Source: Homarus americanus
Lineage: Eukaryota > Arthropoda > Malacostraca > Decapoda > Nephropidae
DNA length: 64,000 nucleotides
Direction: 5' to 3'
Assembly (NCBI RefSeq): GCF_018991925.1
Contig: NW_024737042.1
Span: 14,899,647-14,963,646 of the forward strand
Part shown: positions 1 to 11,301 of the stretch, piece after piece
Layout of the letters: each line of letters begins with the position of its first letter
Numbering within the stretch: position 1 is the stretch's first letter
Translations under genes and position numbers: made by a program
The notes under the pieces: model-generated
Told to the model about the DNA's origin: nothing
The model's database searches: none
The model's input: the letters and a program-made list of their open reading frames with translations, nothing else

Positions 1-1013
1 TTGTAAGACCAGGAATATTTTGAATATAAATGTCATATATTTTTCACAAAAGATAACATACTTACTCAGATTAAACATTTTATCTAAAAATTGTATGTTT
101 AATGCAAAAAATATGTTGTTTATATTCAAAATGATCACCAAATTATAAGAATTCCAGCAATGTAAATTATATTCTGGCCGGATAATTTGTATGAATTTTA
201 TGAGCTAAAACAAATATCTACAGTTAATAAAAAAAAAAATATATTCTTCAACACTATCTGTCAATCAAAGTACCCCACCTTGCCTCCCCCCCTCTTCCAA
301 CCGCGCGGTCAGTCCCAACCCTCCCCCCACCCCCCACCAATCCTCCATTCAGTATTAAATAATACCTCAGATTAAAGTTAGGATAATATAATTGACATTG
401 CTGGATTCCTTGTAAGACCAGGAATATTTTGAATATAAATGTCATATATTTTGGACAAAAGATAACATACTTACTCAGATTAAACATTTTATCTAAAAAT
501 TGTATGTTTAATGCAAAAAATATGTTGTTTATATTCAAAATGATCACCAAATTATAAGAATTCCAGCAATGTAAATTATATTCTGACCGGGTAATTTGTA
601 TGAATTTTATGAGCTAAAACAAATATCTTCAGTTAAAAAAAAATAATTCTTCACCGGGTAACAGATGGTCGGTCGGTTGGTCCCTCCCTCCCCCCCACCC
701 CCCACCAACCGTCCCAAGGAGATGTGTGGGATAACCACTAAATTTTAATAAATAATACCTCAAACTAAAGTTAGGATAATATAATTGACATTGCTGGATT
801 CCTTGTAAGACCAGGAATATTTTGAATATAAATGTCATATATTTTGGACAAAAGATAACATACTTACTCAGATTAAACATTTTATCTAAAAATTGTATGT
901 TTAATGCAAAAAATATGTTGTTTATATTCAAAATGATCACCAAATTATAAGAATTCCAGCAATGTAAACTATATTCTGGCTGGGTAATTTGTATGAATTT
1001 TATGAGCTAAAAC
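1..1013. repeat. Tandem ~400-bp repeat units with an inverted-repeat core
   Basis: Units begin at 1, 410 and 803 with the same start (TTGTAAGACCAGGAATATT); the third stops near 1013. Each unit holds an AT-rich core whose ends are inverted copies of each other (781-809 against 945-974, both around the motif CATTGCTGGA), followed by a C-rich stretch of variable length (280-350, 680-720). Diverged copies recur at 60230-60560, 62480-62880, 63060-63500 and 63640-63730. No coding potential is seen. The inverted core suggests a foldback or MITE-like unit that became tandem, but that is inference. Confidence 0.85.
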
Positions 1014-1202
1014 AGGCAGTCAGGCAGGGTGGCGGGTGGGGGGTGGTGCGAATCTAAAAATAGCTCTGGAGCCGGACACTCACCGCGTATATGATGAAAA
1101 ATGGCATATATGATGAAAAATGCCGCGTTAAGTGAAAGTTCAGCTTTGGCAAGGCACCGCGTATATGCGAAAACGCGTTAAGTGAAAGCGCGTTAAGCGG
1201 GG
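1014..1202 (-). mobile_element. Truncated Tigger-like fragment (ACGCGG-type ends)
   Basis: Read on the minus strand this matches the 5' part of the Tigger at 47715-50372: the shared block reads GTGTCCGGCTC, then a stretch with TATTTTTAGATTCG, and the terminal TTAAGCGCG/ACGCGT words are present. It carries no transposase sequence and runs into a (TA)n tract. It is a degraded fragment. Confidence 0.6.

Positions 1203-1290
<88 letters not shown>
1203..1290. repeat. (TA)n microsatellite
   Basis: An uninterrupted AT dinucleotide tract of about 88 bp. Open frames over it are artefacts of the TA repeat. Confidence 0.97.
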
Positions 1291-1292
<2 letters not shown>

Positions 1293-1972
1293 ATCCCTCG
1301 GTTCTAGGGCTTAAATTCATTCCCATTTGAGTAAATATCAAGAAGGCTGTATTATTCAATAATTTTCCAAGTTTTATATTAAATTTTTTAGTCATTTTAA
1401 CAATTATTTAACATAATTGAAGTACAGGAAACTAGTTTTTAGTGTGCCAAACAGCCACTTGAATCACCCAGCATGGCGTCAGTTTGTGTCTGCTCAGTGG
1501 AGGTAACATTTTGCTTGAGACTCTCTTGAACATAAACTATTTTTATGTTTTTACAGTACAATTGTTGGTCATTCTGAAATTTATTTTACATATTGACAAT
1601 ATATAGTGCAGTTCAGTGTAGATTTAAAGAAAATAATCTTGAATTACACCTAGTGAACTTAAAATTTTATGGGTGAAATGACGGCATGAAGCATGGGGTG
1701 ATTTCTCTTCCACCCACATTTCCTTCTCTTCTCCCTTCTGCTCCACCCCCACTTCTAATTCCCATCATCATCATCATCAACCAGGAGCCTTCTACATTCA
1801 CACCTTAAAGTAAGTGTACTTTACTGCATTTATTTTTACTTTGTATGTAATTTTCGGTGAGCTGGAACCAATTACCCAAAATCCCATTGACACAATGGTT
1901 TCGGGTAACGAAATTTTCAGTTAACGAACGACCTTCTGGAACGAATTGTGTTCGTTAACCGAGGGACCACTG
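1291..1972. mobile_element. Tigger-like MITE, GGTCCCTCGG end family
   Basis: The right end reads AACCGAGGGACCACTG followed by TA at 1973-1974. This is the reverse complement of the left end of the element at 51883. Interior sequence is also shared in opposite orientation (GGTCATTCTGAAATTTA at about 1568 against the complement near 52280). The left end near 1291 (CCATCCCTCGGTTC) is degraded. No transposase is seen. Confidence 0.6.
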
Positions 1973-1974
1973 TA

Positions 1975-2859
1975 TATATTCTCGATTTAACGAACAAATT
2001 TAAGCCACCCTTGTTCGTTAAATCAAAATTTCCGCTAAATTGAGCATGAGTTGTTCACTGCTACCTCTCGGTCAACTAACTACACTGGAGCATCTTAGCT
2101 TTTGTCTTTATTCAAGACATCTTCAGAGGCAACTGAATTTATAGGGACTGAGAGAGGCTAATACTGTATACAATGAGTGACCTTACATAACATCAGGTCA
2201 AGTCAATAACATGGGATCCATTAATCCATACACCACCTTCACCACAAACAAAAGAAGAACTTATAAAAAAATGGGTGACATAACAACAGATCAGGTCAAG
2301 TCAGGTCAAAAGTATGTGACCCACTAATCATCTATCCTACATACACCTCAGATGCTTTCAAAGCATTTTTAACCTTAGGCCAGAGTTATTATTCATTAAT
2401 TAGCACCACAACATCCAGTACATATTGTAGTTTATTTATACCTGATGTAGTAGTCATGAACCACTCTGGATTACATAAGAAATTTATTATGTAACATTAT
2501 CTATACAGTAAAATTTTTTTATATGCTGTACAACTGTACACTATTTGAAAGTGAGAAAATTTACGAGGGAAAGATAAGTTTTCTAAGGTAGACACTCATT
2601 CAAGCTAACTAAGTGTAAATCCATAATCATTCCTAGAATTTTGTCTGAATTTTTCCTTTTTTTTCATTTAATTAATGTAGTGTAGGAACCAGTTGTGGGT
2701 CTATTGGTTTCAAAAATATTACATCCTTCTTTTGTTGTGAAATAAAACTGAAAAATAATTCATGACATTTTAAGATACGCCACTTTAACAGAGTCGCTGT
2801 AATTATGGGCAAAAGAAAACATATCTGTATATACAGTACAGTACAGTATATCTTTACAG
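1975..2859. other. No gene seen; possible intron sequence
   Basis: AT-rich DNA. Positions 1978-2040 contain two facing TTTAACGAAC words that look like a further degraded Tigger end. Nothing else is recognisable. If the exon at 2860 is real, this is its upstream intron. Confidence 0.4.
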
Positions 2860-3030
2860 GGCATATCTGGTGTTCAGAAAGATGGAAACTGTGTCACAGA
2901 TTCAAAAGCAGCAAAAAGCAGTGGAGATACAACAACCATGGAGAAAATGTCAGCTATTATACCACCACCTCCTCTAACCCCTGAAGCTATGGACAATGAA
3001 GCAGATGGCAGTGATGGTGACTGGGAATGA
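2860..3030 (+). CDS. Candidate terminal exon of an unidentified host gene
   Basis: A TCTTTACAG acceptor-like site ends at 2859. The frame is open from the first base (GGC) for 56 codons to TGA at 3028-3030. The peptide is of mixed composition, has a proline run (IIPPPPLTPEAM) and ends in an acidic tail (DNEADGSDGDWE). Base composition is clearly less AT-rich than its surroundings, and the frame has no transposon similarity I recognise. This is what a last coding exon looks like, but I cannot name the protein and no upstream exon is visible in 1-2859. A chance open frame is the alternative. Spliced transcripts would settle it. Confidence 0.45.
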   Translation, partial: GISGVQKDGNCVTDSKAAKSSGDTTTMEKMSAIIPPPPLTPEAMDNEADGSDGDWE

Positions 3031-3182
3031 ATGTTATTGTTCATGACACATATCAGCAGCTCATATTTCCTAGATTAAATTTAGAAATATATATTTGAGT
3101 ATTTCTTAATGATATATCAAAAGTCAAAGCGACATGACAAAATAATTGTGTGCCTTCAGAACTTTAATCAAGGTATGAAGTA

Positions 3183-3801
3183 CAGACACTCCCTGGGTTA
3201 TGGATGGGTTCTGTTCCTGGAGGCTATCCATAAGCCAGAAGTGACCCTTCCATAGGTAATCATTGAACACACTTTGTACACATAATTTATATACATTTAT
3301 TGTACTATACAGGTATGGGACCATTTATCTGGCATGCTTGGGACCTGGGGGTTGCCAGATAGGCTGTGAAAACTGTTCAGATCACTAGATTCACACCTAA
3401 AAGTAGGTTTAACTGTACACTGTAACATTAAAACTTAAGATTATGGTAATATAAACACCAATAATAAAAGTACAATATATAAATAGCATTAATGAAAGCC
3501 CCTGGTGCTTGCCTTATCAACGTAATAGCATCTCTAGCAATGGTGCTGAGCCATGGATCTTCCCACCTCCACACACAGACTGTATGTAGGATTGTGTGTG
3601 TATGGAACTCATAAAAACGTTACATAAAGTTAAAAAATAACCATAACATAACAGTGCTCAAAGGTGGGGCATGGTTGGAAATTTCCCCACTCGGTCTGGG
3701 AATTACCTTATTTGGCACTCATTTTAAATAGGACTTATGGAAGAATATCCGTAAAGTCGGAAATTTGGGGTCCGCGTCATCCATAACCTGGGGAATGTCT
3801 G
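3183..3801. mobile_element. MITE with CAGACAYTCCCTGGGTTATG ends, TA duplication
   Basis: The left end CAGACACTCCCTGGGTTA and the right end, whose complement is CAGACATTCCCCAGGTTA, form terminal inverted repeats flanked by TA at 3181-3182 and 3802-3803. A second Tigger-like end (ATGGGACCATTTATCTGG, near 3313) lies inside, so another short element may be nested here. No coding sequence. The ends fit the pogo/Tigger style. Confidence 0.75.
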
Positions 3802-3836
3802 TACACTTTTTGTAAACCAAGTTAGTCCGTGTTTTA

Positions 3837-4919
3837 CAGTGGAGTCTCAATAATTTGTGGTTACGTACCAGAAGACATTGTGAAATATCAGATCGCAAAT
3901 TAGTTGAATTCAAAAGAAAATAATTAGTTTGGTTCCAGAGGCCAAGAAATACCCATAAACTGTTACAAAACAGCTTTAATAAACACTAAACATCGCACAT
4001 AATACATAAAAAATACAGTAACACATAGATATTGTACAAAAAGTAGTTATATTATATAAACAGCTCCTCCTTCCTTTCTCATAATTTCCTGTGGGTTATG
4101 CCAATTCACTAACATGGAGACAGGCAGGCTGTGACCACACTATGTCAAAAATACCAGCAATTTATTACCATAAGCTCATCTGAGGTTGAGTGTGGGAATA
4201 TTTTTATTTATTTTTTAATTTAATACTTTACGATAATGTTTCATAAACCCGGTGGTACCAAATGAACCTAAATAATATGGGAATTGTGTAGTGTTATATA
4301 AATGAGGTCAGAGGTGGTAGGGGTGCCGAGGGCTCTAGAACCGGGGGGGGGGGGGTGCCTTGCCTCCCACAAACATTTCATTTCCCACTTCTCATTTTTC
4401 TTATTTTCTTTTCTTTATTTTAAGTTAAATTAGAGCAATTAAATTATATTTTTAACACATTTATGGTTTCTTATGTAAATAAACACTGCGGCAGTCAGCG
4501 CTCGGCCGCATATTGTGAATATTTGACCGCAAAATGTAAAAAAACAGAGGTAGTAATAGTTACCCACGAATTTAAGAATGCAAATTTGTATTTCGTGAAT
4601 TATCGTGACTTCGCTGAAGAAACAGGCTGGCTTTTGTAAAACTCCCTCCACTTACCTTGACTCCAAACAAATTTATGGAAATTCATAACCATTTCACTAC
4701 ATTTGCATTTTTTTTTTTTTGCTCCTGTCTTTCTCATCCCACTTGATTTACTGTATATGCTACACACATCAAAACATTGCTAATACTTGACTCATTCCTT
4801 ATACAGTATTCTTCTCCCATTAAGTCACATTTGAATACTCTACCTGTGTTTAAACATACTGTGTTACAAAAGCAATCAAGAGTAAAGCATGGTAAATGAC
4901 ACAACACAAAGTTAGGAAA
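3837..4919. other. No gene; one-sided TIR and poly-G tract
   Basis: A Tigger-type end (CAGTGGAGTCTCAATAAT) begins at 3837 after TA, but I find no matching right end. A 13-base G run lies at 4343-4355. The remainder is AT-rich with no supported gene. Confidence 0.4.
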
Positions 4920-4920
4920 T

Positions 4921-5215
4921 ACAGGGTGCACCAAAAGAAAGTTAATGTTCTCTTTTTTTTCTTTTTCGGGCGAGGGAATCGTAACAAATCAACAAAGATT
5001 GGGCAATGAGGAACAATCAAATAGCCACTGAGCTCTTGGTAGGCTATAAATTTAAGGTGACTCCCAGAGGAAGAAATAAAAAAGTGTGAGGTCCTCCGGA
5101 GATCTTGGTGGCCATTCAAAATGGTCCACTTTACTGTACCCCTTATTTTTTTCCACCTGGAAAAGAAAAGAGAGAGAACAATAATTTTTCTATGGTGCAC
5201 AGTCTATGAGACATC
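4921..5215 (-). pseudogene. Mariner/IS630-like transposase C-terminal remnant
   Basis: On the minus strand, around 5130-5050, one frame reads a run close to WPPRSPEDLTLFYFFLWES. This is a decayed form of the proline-rich block that precedes the last catalytic acid in mariner/IS630-type (DDE_3) transposases. The frame breaks directly afterwards. The left edge (AGGGTGCACCAAAAG) may be the element end. Too short and broken to be functional. Confidence 0.5.
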
Positions 5216-5473
5216 CTGTCTAATAAGTGTTTAAACATAGACAAAAAAAAATTTGCCTTTATAAGAGAAGAATATGATTGAATGAATGAAATGCTTGCAA
5301 AGTTAATTTTACACTATGGTGCACAAGATTTTAAGACATTCGTGTGTTTGACGTCTTTGGTTTAGTTCCCCAACATATTCCTTTAATTAAATGTTATACA
5401 GGTATGTGATGTTATAATTTAAGGCTCTATTTAGTTTGTATTGGTAATGTATATATCTTCGAAATATAAAGTA

Positions 5474-6428
5474 CAGCAGGCTCTCGCCAATAACGTTTAA
5501 TAGGTGCCTGAAAAACGCCGTTATTAGCGAAAACGTTATTTGTGTGACATTAAAATACATGTAAAAAGGGTTTATTGGTGCCACCGCCCCAAGAATTTCA
5601 CCCAATTTTTCCCCTAAGAAGCCCTCCTAACACTTTTTGTTCGCTGAAATAAAAAGAATTGTTATTCAATCATCAAAATAAAGAGTTTGAGTAATATAAC
5701 ACTTAGCTTGGGGGAGTTTTTGAGGTGTGCTTGGTGTGATGATTGTTCCGTATCTGAGGGCCGCTAAGACTTGCACTGTCTTTCATTCTAAAAGCTAACC
5801 ATTTCACAAGAAAATGCTCTGTTATCACAAACAACCTGTTTCTGTCACCTTTATCATTTATAGCTCGCCTCGCATTTCCATCACTACTGAAATATTTCTT
5901 AGCCAGCGCAATACTCTTCTTGGTCTCCTCTAAGTTCCTCTTAATTTTTCGCTCTGTAGACTCAGAACAGTTAAATTTCCTCACAATATCAATGTTCCGT
6001 GCACCACTTTCAATGAGCTCAACAATCTGTTCTTTATCCTTGACCGAGTAGGCACACTTCTTGTGGCTTTGTCTCTTAGCATTGAGGTCTTTTTTCTTAA
6101 TCACTTTAAAAGTTCCCGGGTGTTCAGGTGGCAAATCACTCCCTCCACCTTCCCCAGCCCCCACAACCACTGGTTATAGAGGCGAAAATCTCCACGTGAG
6201 CGCAGCACTATATTCCACGGAGCCTGTGTGAGAGTGAGGCGGAGCGGACAACTACGTCATCAACATGGCGGCAAACAAATGCTATCATTGATGCGCACGG
6301 ACGCTTCCCGCAAAATCTCCATTATTCAAGAGAATCCAGACGTTATTGTCGAAAATGAGTATCTATTGTAACTTACCGTTATTGTCGAAAATGTTATTGT
6401 GGAAGTCGTTATTGGTGAGAGCCTACTA
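5474..6428 (-). mobile_element. Deleted Tigger/pogo element (CAGGCTCTCGCC ends)
   Basis: The left end is CAGCAGGCTCTCGCCAAT; the right end, complemented, is TAGTAGGCTCTCACCAAT. TA flanks lie at 5472-5473 and 6429-6430. At 955 bp the element keeps only the N-terminal part of a transposase on the minus strand, so it is a non-autonomous deletion derivative. Confidence 0.85.
5703..6170 (-). pseudogene. Tigger transposase, N-terminal HTH fragment
   Basis: The reading frame (about 155 codons, no ATG at its start) contains a pipsqueak-type helix-turn-helix: KDKEQIVELIESGARNID, then IVRKFNCSEST. This is the DNA-binding start of pogo/Tigger transposases. After about residue 120 the protein is no longer recognisable and stops. 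The CENP-B-like second DNA-binding part and the whole DDD catalytic domain are missing. It sits inside the TIRs at 5474 and 6428. It cannot transpose alone; it could at most encode a truncated DNA-binding peptide. Confidence 0.75.
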
Positions 6429-6807
6429 TACTGGGAACATTAATTTCTTAATAATGAACAACTCAACCCCCAAAAAACTGCTGTCAAAGAATTGTGAAAT
6501 CAGGTCTTCGTGACAGCTACCGTACACTGTCTGCCCCCAAGTCCAATCCATCCCCTTGACAGATGCTTGTCCCAGGAGTTTTGTATCACCAGTGCAAAAT
6601 GAACTGAAGTATCATTTAATTGCAAGACAATAAACTTCATATCTCAGGCTAATAGTTTGGGATTTGGTGATTTCTAATGACACTTCCAAATACAGTATAC
6701 TGTATATGACTAAGTTCACTTGGTCATCAATGAAATACTGTAGACTGACTTTCTCATTTAAGCACGTGGTAAAATTTTAGATTTTTCTCAAATTTCCAAT
6801 AAAGGTA
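6429..6807. other. Spacer without recognised features
   Basis: AT-rich DNA between two Tigger derivatives. No open frame, RNA gene or repeat is supported. Confidence 0.5.
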
Positions 6808-8588
6808 CAGTAAAGCCTCGAATAACGACTGTAATGTGGTCTCCAATATTGCAGTGTAAGGAGAATCATCGTGTCGCGAATAATTAATTACCATTAAAAT
6901 AAAGCAATAATAATGACGCATTCCCCAGTGTGACCTTTTCATAACTTTTGTGTGGGTTTTTACCCTCTTTTCCCCCCAAACAATACAATTAATGAAAAAT
7001 GCAAACTATATTCTTTAAATATTGTTTATGAATGCACCTTATACAATATAAATCAATAATAATATCACACAAGAGGAGATGGGACGCTATTGTTGTTGTC
7101 GTGTTTACACCCTTAATGTTAGTTATCCATCTGAAACTGAAGAAAATAAGACCCTGGTTGTGCTGCTGTAAAATTAATGTAAAAAAATATTTTTGTTTTA
7201 ATTAATGTTATTTAATGTACAGTAAAAGTAGCCACTGATGTTAAAGAAAAAAAAGAGACTGATAGTGGAACGAAAATGTATACTTGCGCCCTCAAGGAAA
7301 CTGCGTCATTTATCTTAAGAATATGTACAAAAGATTCATTATTGTTTATTACTGAATATGTATTTGATTAAATTAATGTTTATATATGCAAAATGAACAA
7401 TGCAATTCATTAATAATACGTAGATTATTAAAACACACGTGAGTGTTTACACCCGTGGGTCCGTTACGATGGTTCTACACAAGAAACTGAAGAAAATAAG
7501 ACCCTTGTTGTAGCTGCAGTAAAATTAATGTTAAAAAAAATTAATATGTATGTTTTAAGTAATGTTATTTAATGTTAATGAATGGAACAATATTAGTAGC
7601 TAACCATTAATGGTAAAGAAATAACAAAATAGATTGGGAACGCCAACGCATATAAATGTGTACATGTGAAAAACATCGTCAATTCTCTACATAAGAATAT
7701 GAAAGCAACACTTATTACTGTTCATATAGGTTTAAAATAATACTTACTAATGTAAAACTAAAATTCTTCTCACAAATGGTGGTTAAGTCTAATACATAAG
7801 GGCAGCCAATGATGTTGTATGAGTTTTTACTCAGATGACGAAGTCATCAGGTTCAACTCTGGCTGAAGCTTTCCAAAAAGATATCATAGCTGTTGCTGAA
7901 ACTGTTCCTCAACTGGAAGTTGTTGCTGAAGCTGCTTATGATGCTGAATTTGATGGTTTAGGCCTTCGAATAATAAAGCTGTCGAAAGAACCTTGCACAG
8001 CTGCTTTCTTTTCTCATTATACATCTTTATGTAGAGGTCATATGCGTTTTACATGTCCCCGTTAATTTTAATGCTTCATTCTGTTAATAGATCCACTTCA
8101 GAAAATATGATCATTGCTTGCTCCATATAATATCCACAGACCTCTCACCTTTTTCATATCATTTTAACACATCTAGTTTCTCGGCTAAGCTTATACACTT
8201 TCTTTTAGCCTTTGAACCAGCACTACTGTCACTTGCTCTCTTGATCGTGTTGAATGGGGACGCAAAAAATGCCGTAAGAAACCTGAGAATGTTTTCTCCC
8301 TTTCCTGTTCAGATGCCTGAAAACAAAGTGCTCGCCAGCTGCTACTGTTTATGCTGGCGTCACCCTCACAAACCCGGCAGCCCCCGTGCGCAAGGATTTT
8401 TTTTTTCTAATACATATCGGGATTTAGTTATTATTTATATGTAAATGTAATTTTAATTTATTTTTTATAATATTTTTGTCGTAAATACGAAGAAAATAAT
8501 GGTGTAAATTTGAATTGGGTCCTAAATTAACCAGGGTCTTAAATATGAATCGTCGTTAGTAGAGCCGTCGTTATCGGAGGTTTTCCTG
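6808..8588 (-). mobile_element. Degenerate Tigger element (CCTCGAATAACGAC ends)
   Basis: The left end CAGTAAAGCCTCGAATAA and the right end (complement CAGGAAAACCTCCGATAA) are flanked by TA at 6806-6807 and 8589-8590. Inside is a direct duplication (about 7090-7240 against 7440-7600, sharing ACTGAAGAAAATAAGACCC). The block at about 7480-7800 recurs in reverse orientation at about 53020-53460. The coding strand is minus. Confidence 0.75.
8079..8262 (-). pseudogene. Tigger transposase N-terminus, decayed
   Basis: The minus strand reads SDSSAGSKAKRK, then CISLAEKLDVLK, a stop, and YEKGERSVDII. This is the typical start of a Tigger transposase with the first helix of its pipsqueak HTH. At least two stops interrupt it and no catalytic motif follows. 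It belongs to the element at 6808-8588. Confidence 0.6.
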
Positions 8589-8590
8589 TA

Positions 8591-9739
8591 CTGTACTCCT
8601 TGAGATGCTTGTTAAGGATATCGATTGAAAAATTAAAAATTCATATGATTGTTGTTAATTAATTAATGAATGACCCATGAAATAATCACAGTACATTATG
8701 CTATGTTTATAAGTTTTATATAACATTTTTATATGTTTTACCGTGAATATAGACTGACTTTACCATTTAATTCTTACATGGCGGGATCGGCTATATAGTA
8801 TATGATGTGGTTCTTTTCTACCCCAATTCGGAGGTCATCAATAGACAGTAATCGGTATATAATCAATATTTTTCCGCACCATAATTTTGAATTTTAGCGT
8901 CAGAGTTTTGCTCGAGTGATTCATTGTAACTCATAGCAACATTAACTTCCTCATGTTGGTCCCTCCACACGTATCTTTCTCTACCTGGAGTTTTTTTCAT
9001 CGTGAAGGAAGTAACTGACAATTCCAGTGACACATCGTGCGGAAAGACCCTTCGCTGCAGTAGTGAAGCCTTGACACCATAGAAAATCAAGTAAAATGTT
9101 ATGGGAATTAGTGAGGGTGAAACTGAAGAATTGGTAGATTCGCTGAGTAAATTCAGAAATGATAACTTGTGTGAACTTCAGGAATAGTGACATTGATGAT
9201 CTCGTCATCAGCATATGAGGAGTGCATAGAGAACAGAAGGAAAGGGAGGTAGAAGTGCTTCTCTATGTGTTGCACAAGTACTGTGTAGGTGTGTATCACC
9301 AGCCTGTGCATGAGACTGAAGTACTGTACTATAGTGGCAATGATTTAAACTGCAAAATCAATGTGGAAAAATTTTGTATTGAAAAAGTTATATTTTTATG
9401 AGGAATCGTATACCCTAAGAGGCTGATCATATGAGAATATTTGGCCAGGGACAGTGTTGTTACAGCTCAAATTCACATTCCTCATGAGCCCAAGCCCAAA
9501 CAAGTTTCGAGTCTCCTTAATTATATGCAGTATACAAAAAAAAAAAAAATAAATATATGATTATTTTCATTGTGATGCTGTACCTTGGTTTATTTTATTT
9601 CTCATTATAATAAATGATTTCCGTGTTAAAATTTTTCATTAGCCTGAAATATTGCAGCAGTGACTGAGGGTATAAGGAGGCCAGGGGAATGATAACTTCC
9701 AATACAGCTTATTCTTTTATTCTATGATCGTTAGCCGCT
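8591..9739. other. No recognised gene
   Basis: Contains a minus-strand open stretch (8863-9090) with no family resemblance I can see, and a 14-base A run near 9538. I do not support a gene here. Confidence 0.4.
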
Positions 9740-10811
9740 AGGGCGATTGGTCACTTCTCTGTTACGCACTGTTGGCAAGTATTGGGCATGCACTGGCTCT
9801 TGAATACACCTGAACCTGCTCCAGTGCTGGTCAAGTCTGGTCTTGAAAGAGCTTACACTCAGTGCCATCACAACAGTGGCAGGTTGTTCACGAGTTCACA
9901 ATTCTCACTCTGAAAAAGTTTGTCCTCACAGTTTTTTGGACTTACGGCTTCTTCAACCTTGAGCTGTGACCCCATGTGGAGCGAGCGTCCGCCAACTCCA
10001 GGTAAGAACCTTTGAGATATTTATACACCTCAATTAGGTCTTCCCTTGCCTGTCTGTAGTATAAGCAAGGCAATTGCAGGCGCTCTAATCTCTGGGTAGC
10101 TGAGGTGCCGAAGTGCCGGCACCAGTCTGATGGGCCCTCCTTTGGACATTTTTAATCAACTGACAGTCCCTAGCATATCTCGGGAACCAGACAGGGTGAT
10201 AATACTACAGGCGGGGAAGCACCTCACTCTTGAAGATCATTATGAGAGAGTGACTGTCTAGATACCTTCTTATAAGATCTAATAATTTAGTTGCTTGTTT
10301 CACCTTCTTCTCACAATGGCCCGAGAACTTCAGTTCATTGTCAACATGCACATCCAGGTCCTTTTCGCATTCAGTCTCAATTAATGCAGTTTCTTCATCC
10401 CGTTGGGACATATGATACTCCTTACAGTTGGTACGTCCCAGGTGCAGCCTCTTACACTTCCTGACATTGAATCTTACCAGTCATTTCTTTGACCATTCTT
10501 GTAGCTCACAGGTATTTCTGCAGTTCTTCACAGTCTGCTTGGTTCTTAATTTTCCTAAATAACTTGGCATTATCTGCAAACATTTGTATGGGGGAGTGTA
10601 CAGCTTATGGCATGTCATTAATGAAACAAACAAACAGCAAGCCCAATACGCTACCCTGTGGTACCCCACTTGCCACGGGTACACATAACGATTTTGTGCC
10701 ATTAATCACCACACACTGCTTGCAATCGTAGAGAAAGTCTCCGATCCATGCTTGGACACTCCCCCCGAATCCCATACCCTTCTAGTTTAAGTTTTAGCCT
10801 TTCATGGGGTA

Positions 10812-11301
10812 CACCCTCGATAATTCTGCATTTGATAACTCGGAATTTCATATAACTCGGCATGGATATGGTCACGGAATGTATTTTAGCATAACTCGGG
10901 AAATGCCGAGGTATATAAAATTATCTGGCAAAATCTCGGCATATCTGGCCACCTGTGTCACCTACCATGCCTCTGTGTCACCTACCATGCCTCTGTGTCA
11001 CCTACCATGCCTCTGTGTCACCTACCATGCCTCTGTGTCACCTACCATGCCTCTGTGTCACCTACCATGCCTCTGTGTCACCTACCATGCATCAGTGTCA
11101 CCTAATATGATGCTTCATTCTTCGCCTGCAGTTTTGGTAAGTGTTTTTTTTTATTTAGTAATTACATGTACACATTCTATATGAGTTGATAATTTTTTAT
11201 TGTATTTTGTAGGGGGGGGGGGGAGTGCCTCGATAAGTCCGAGTTTGGGATAACTCAGCAAGGCCAGAGCCCCATATGTGCTGAGTTATTAAGGATTGAC
11301 T
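10812..11301. mobile_element. Tigger-like insertion in the LINE RT
   Basis: The left end (CACCCTCGATAATTCTGC after TA at 10810) and the right end (complement GTCAATCCTTAATAACTC) resemble each other, and the interior repeats TAACTCGG near both ends. It interrupts the LINE between the HGFKLGHS block and the VPHERL block. The exact right boundary is uncertain by a few bases. A minisatellite and a 12-base G run (about 11211-11222) lie inside. Confidence 0.6.
10960..11103. repeat. 20-bp minisatellite, about 7 copies
   Basis: Seven near-identical copies of CACCTACCATGCCTCTGTGT. The last copies diverge (ATGCATCAG, then AATATGATG). Part of the insertion at 10812-11301. Confidence 0.95.

Noticed and set aside
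1054..1395. Open frame with a long alternating Ile-Tyr run (also at 25692-25910)
   Set aside because: Produced by (TA)n microsatellites, which stay open in several frames; no protein evidence.
7835..8065. Plus-strand 76-codon frame as a host gene
   Set aside because: It is antisense inside a Tigger whose transposase remnant lies on the minus strand; no family match.
8863..9214. Two overlapping minus-strand open frames as a small gene
   Set aside because: No recognisable domain, no clear splice context, and frames overlap; support too weak.
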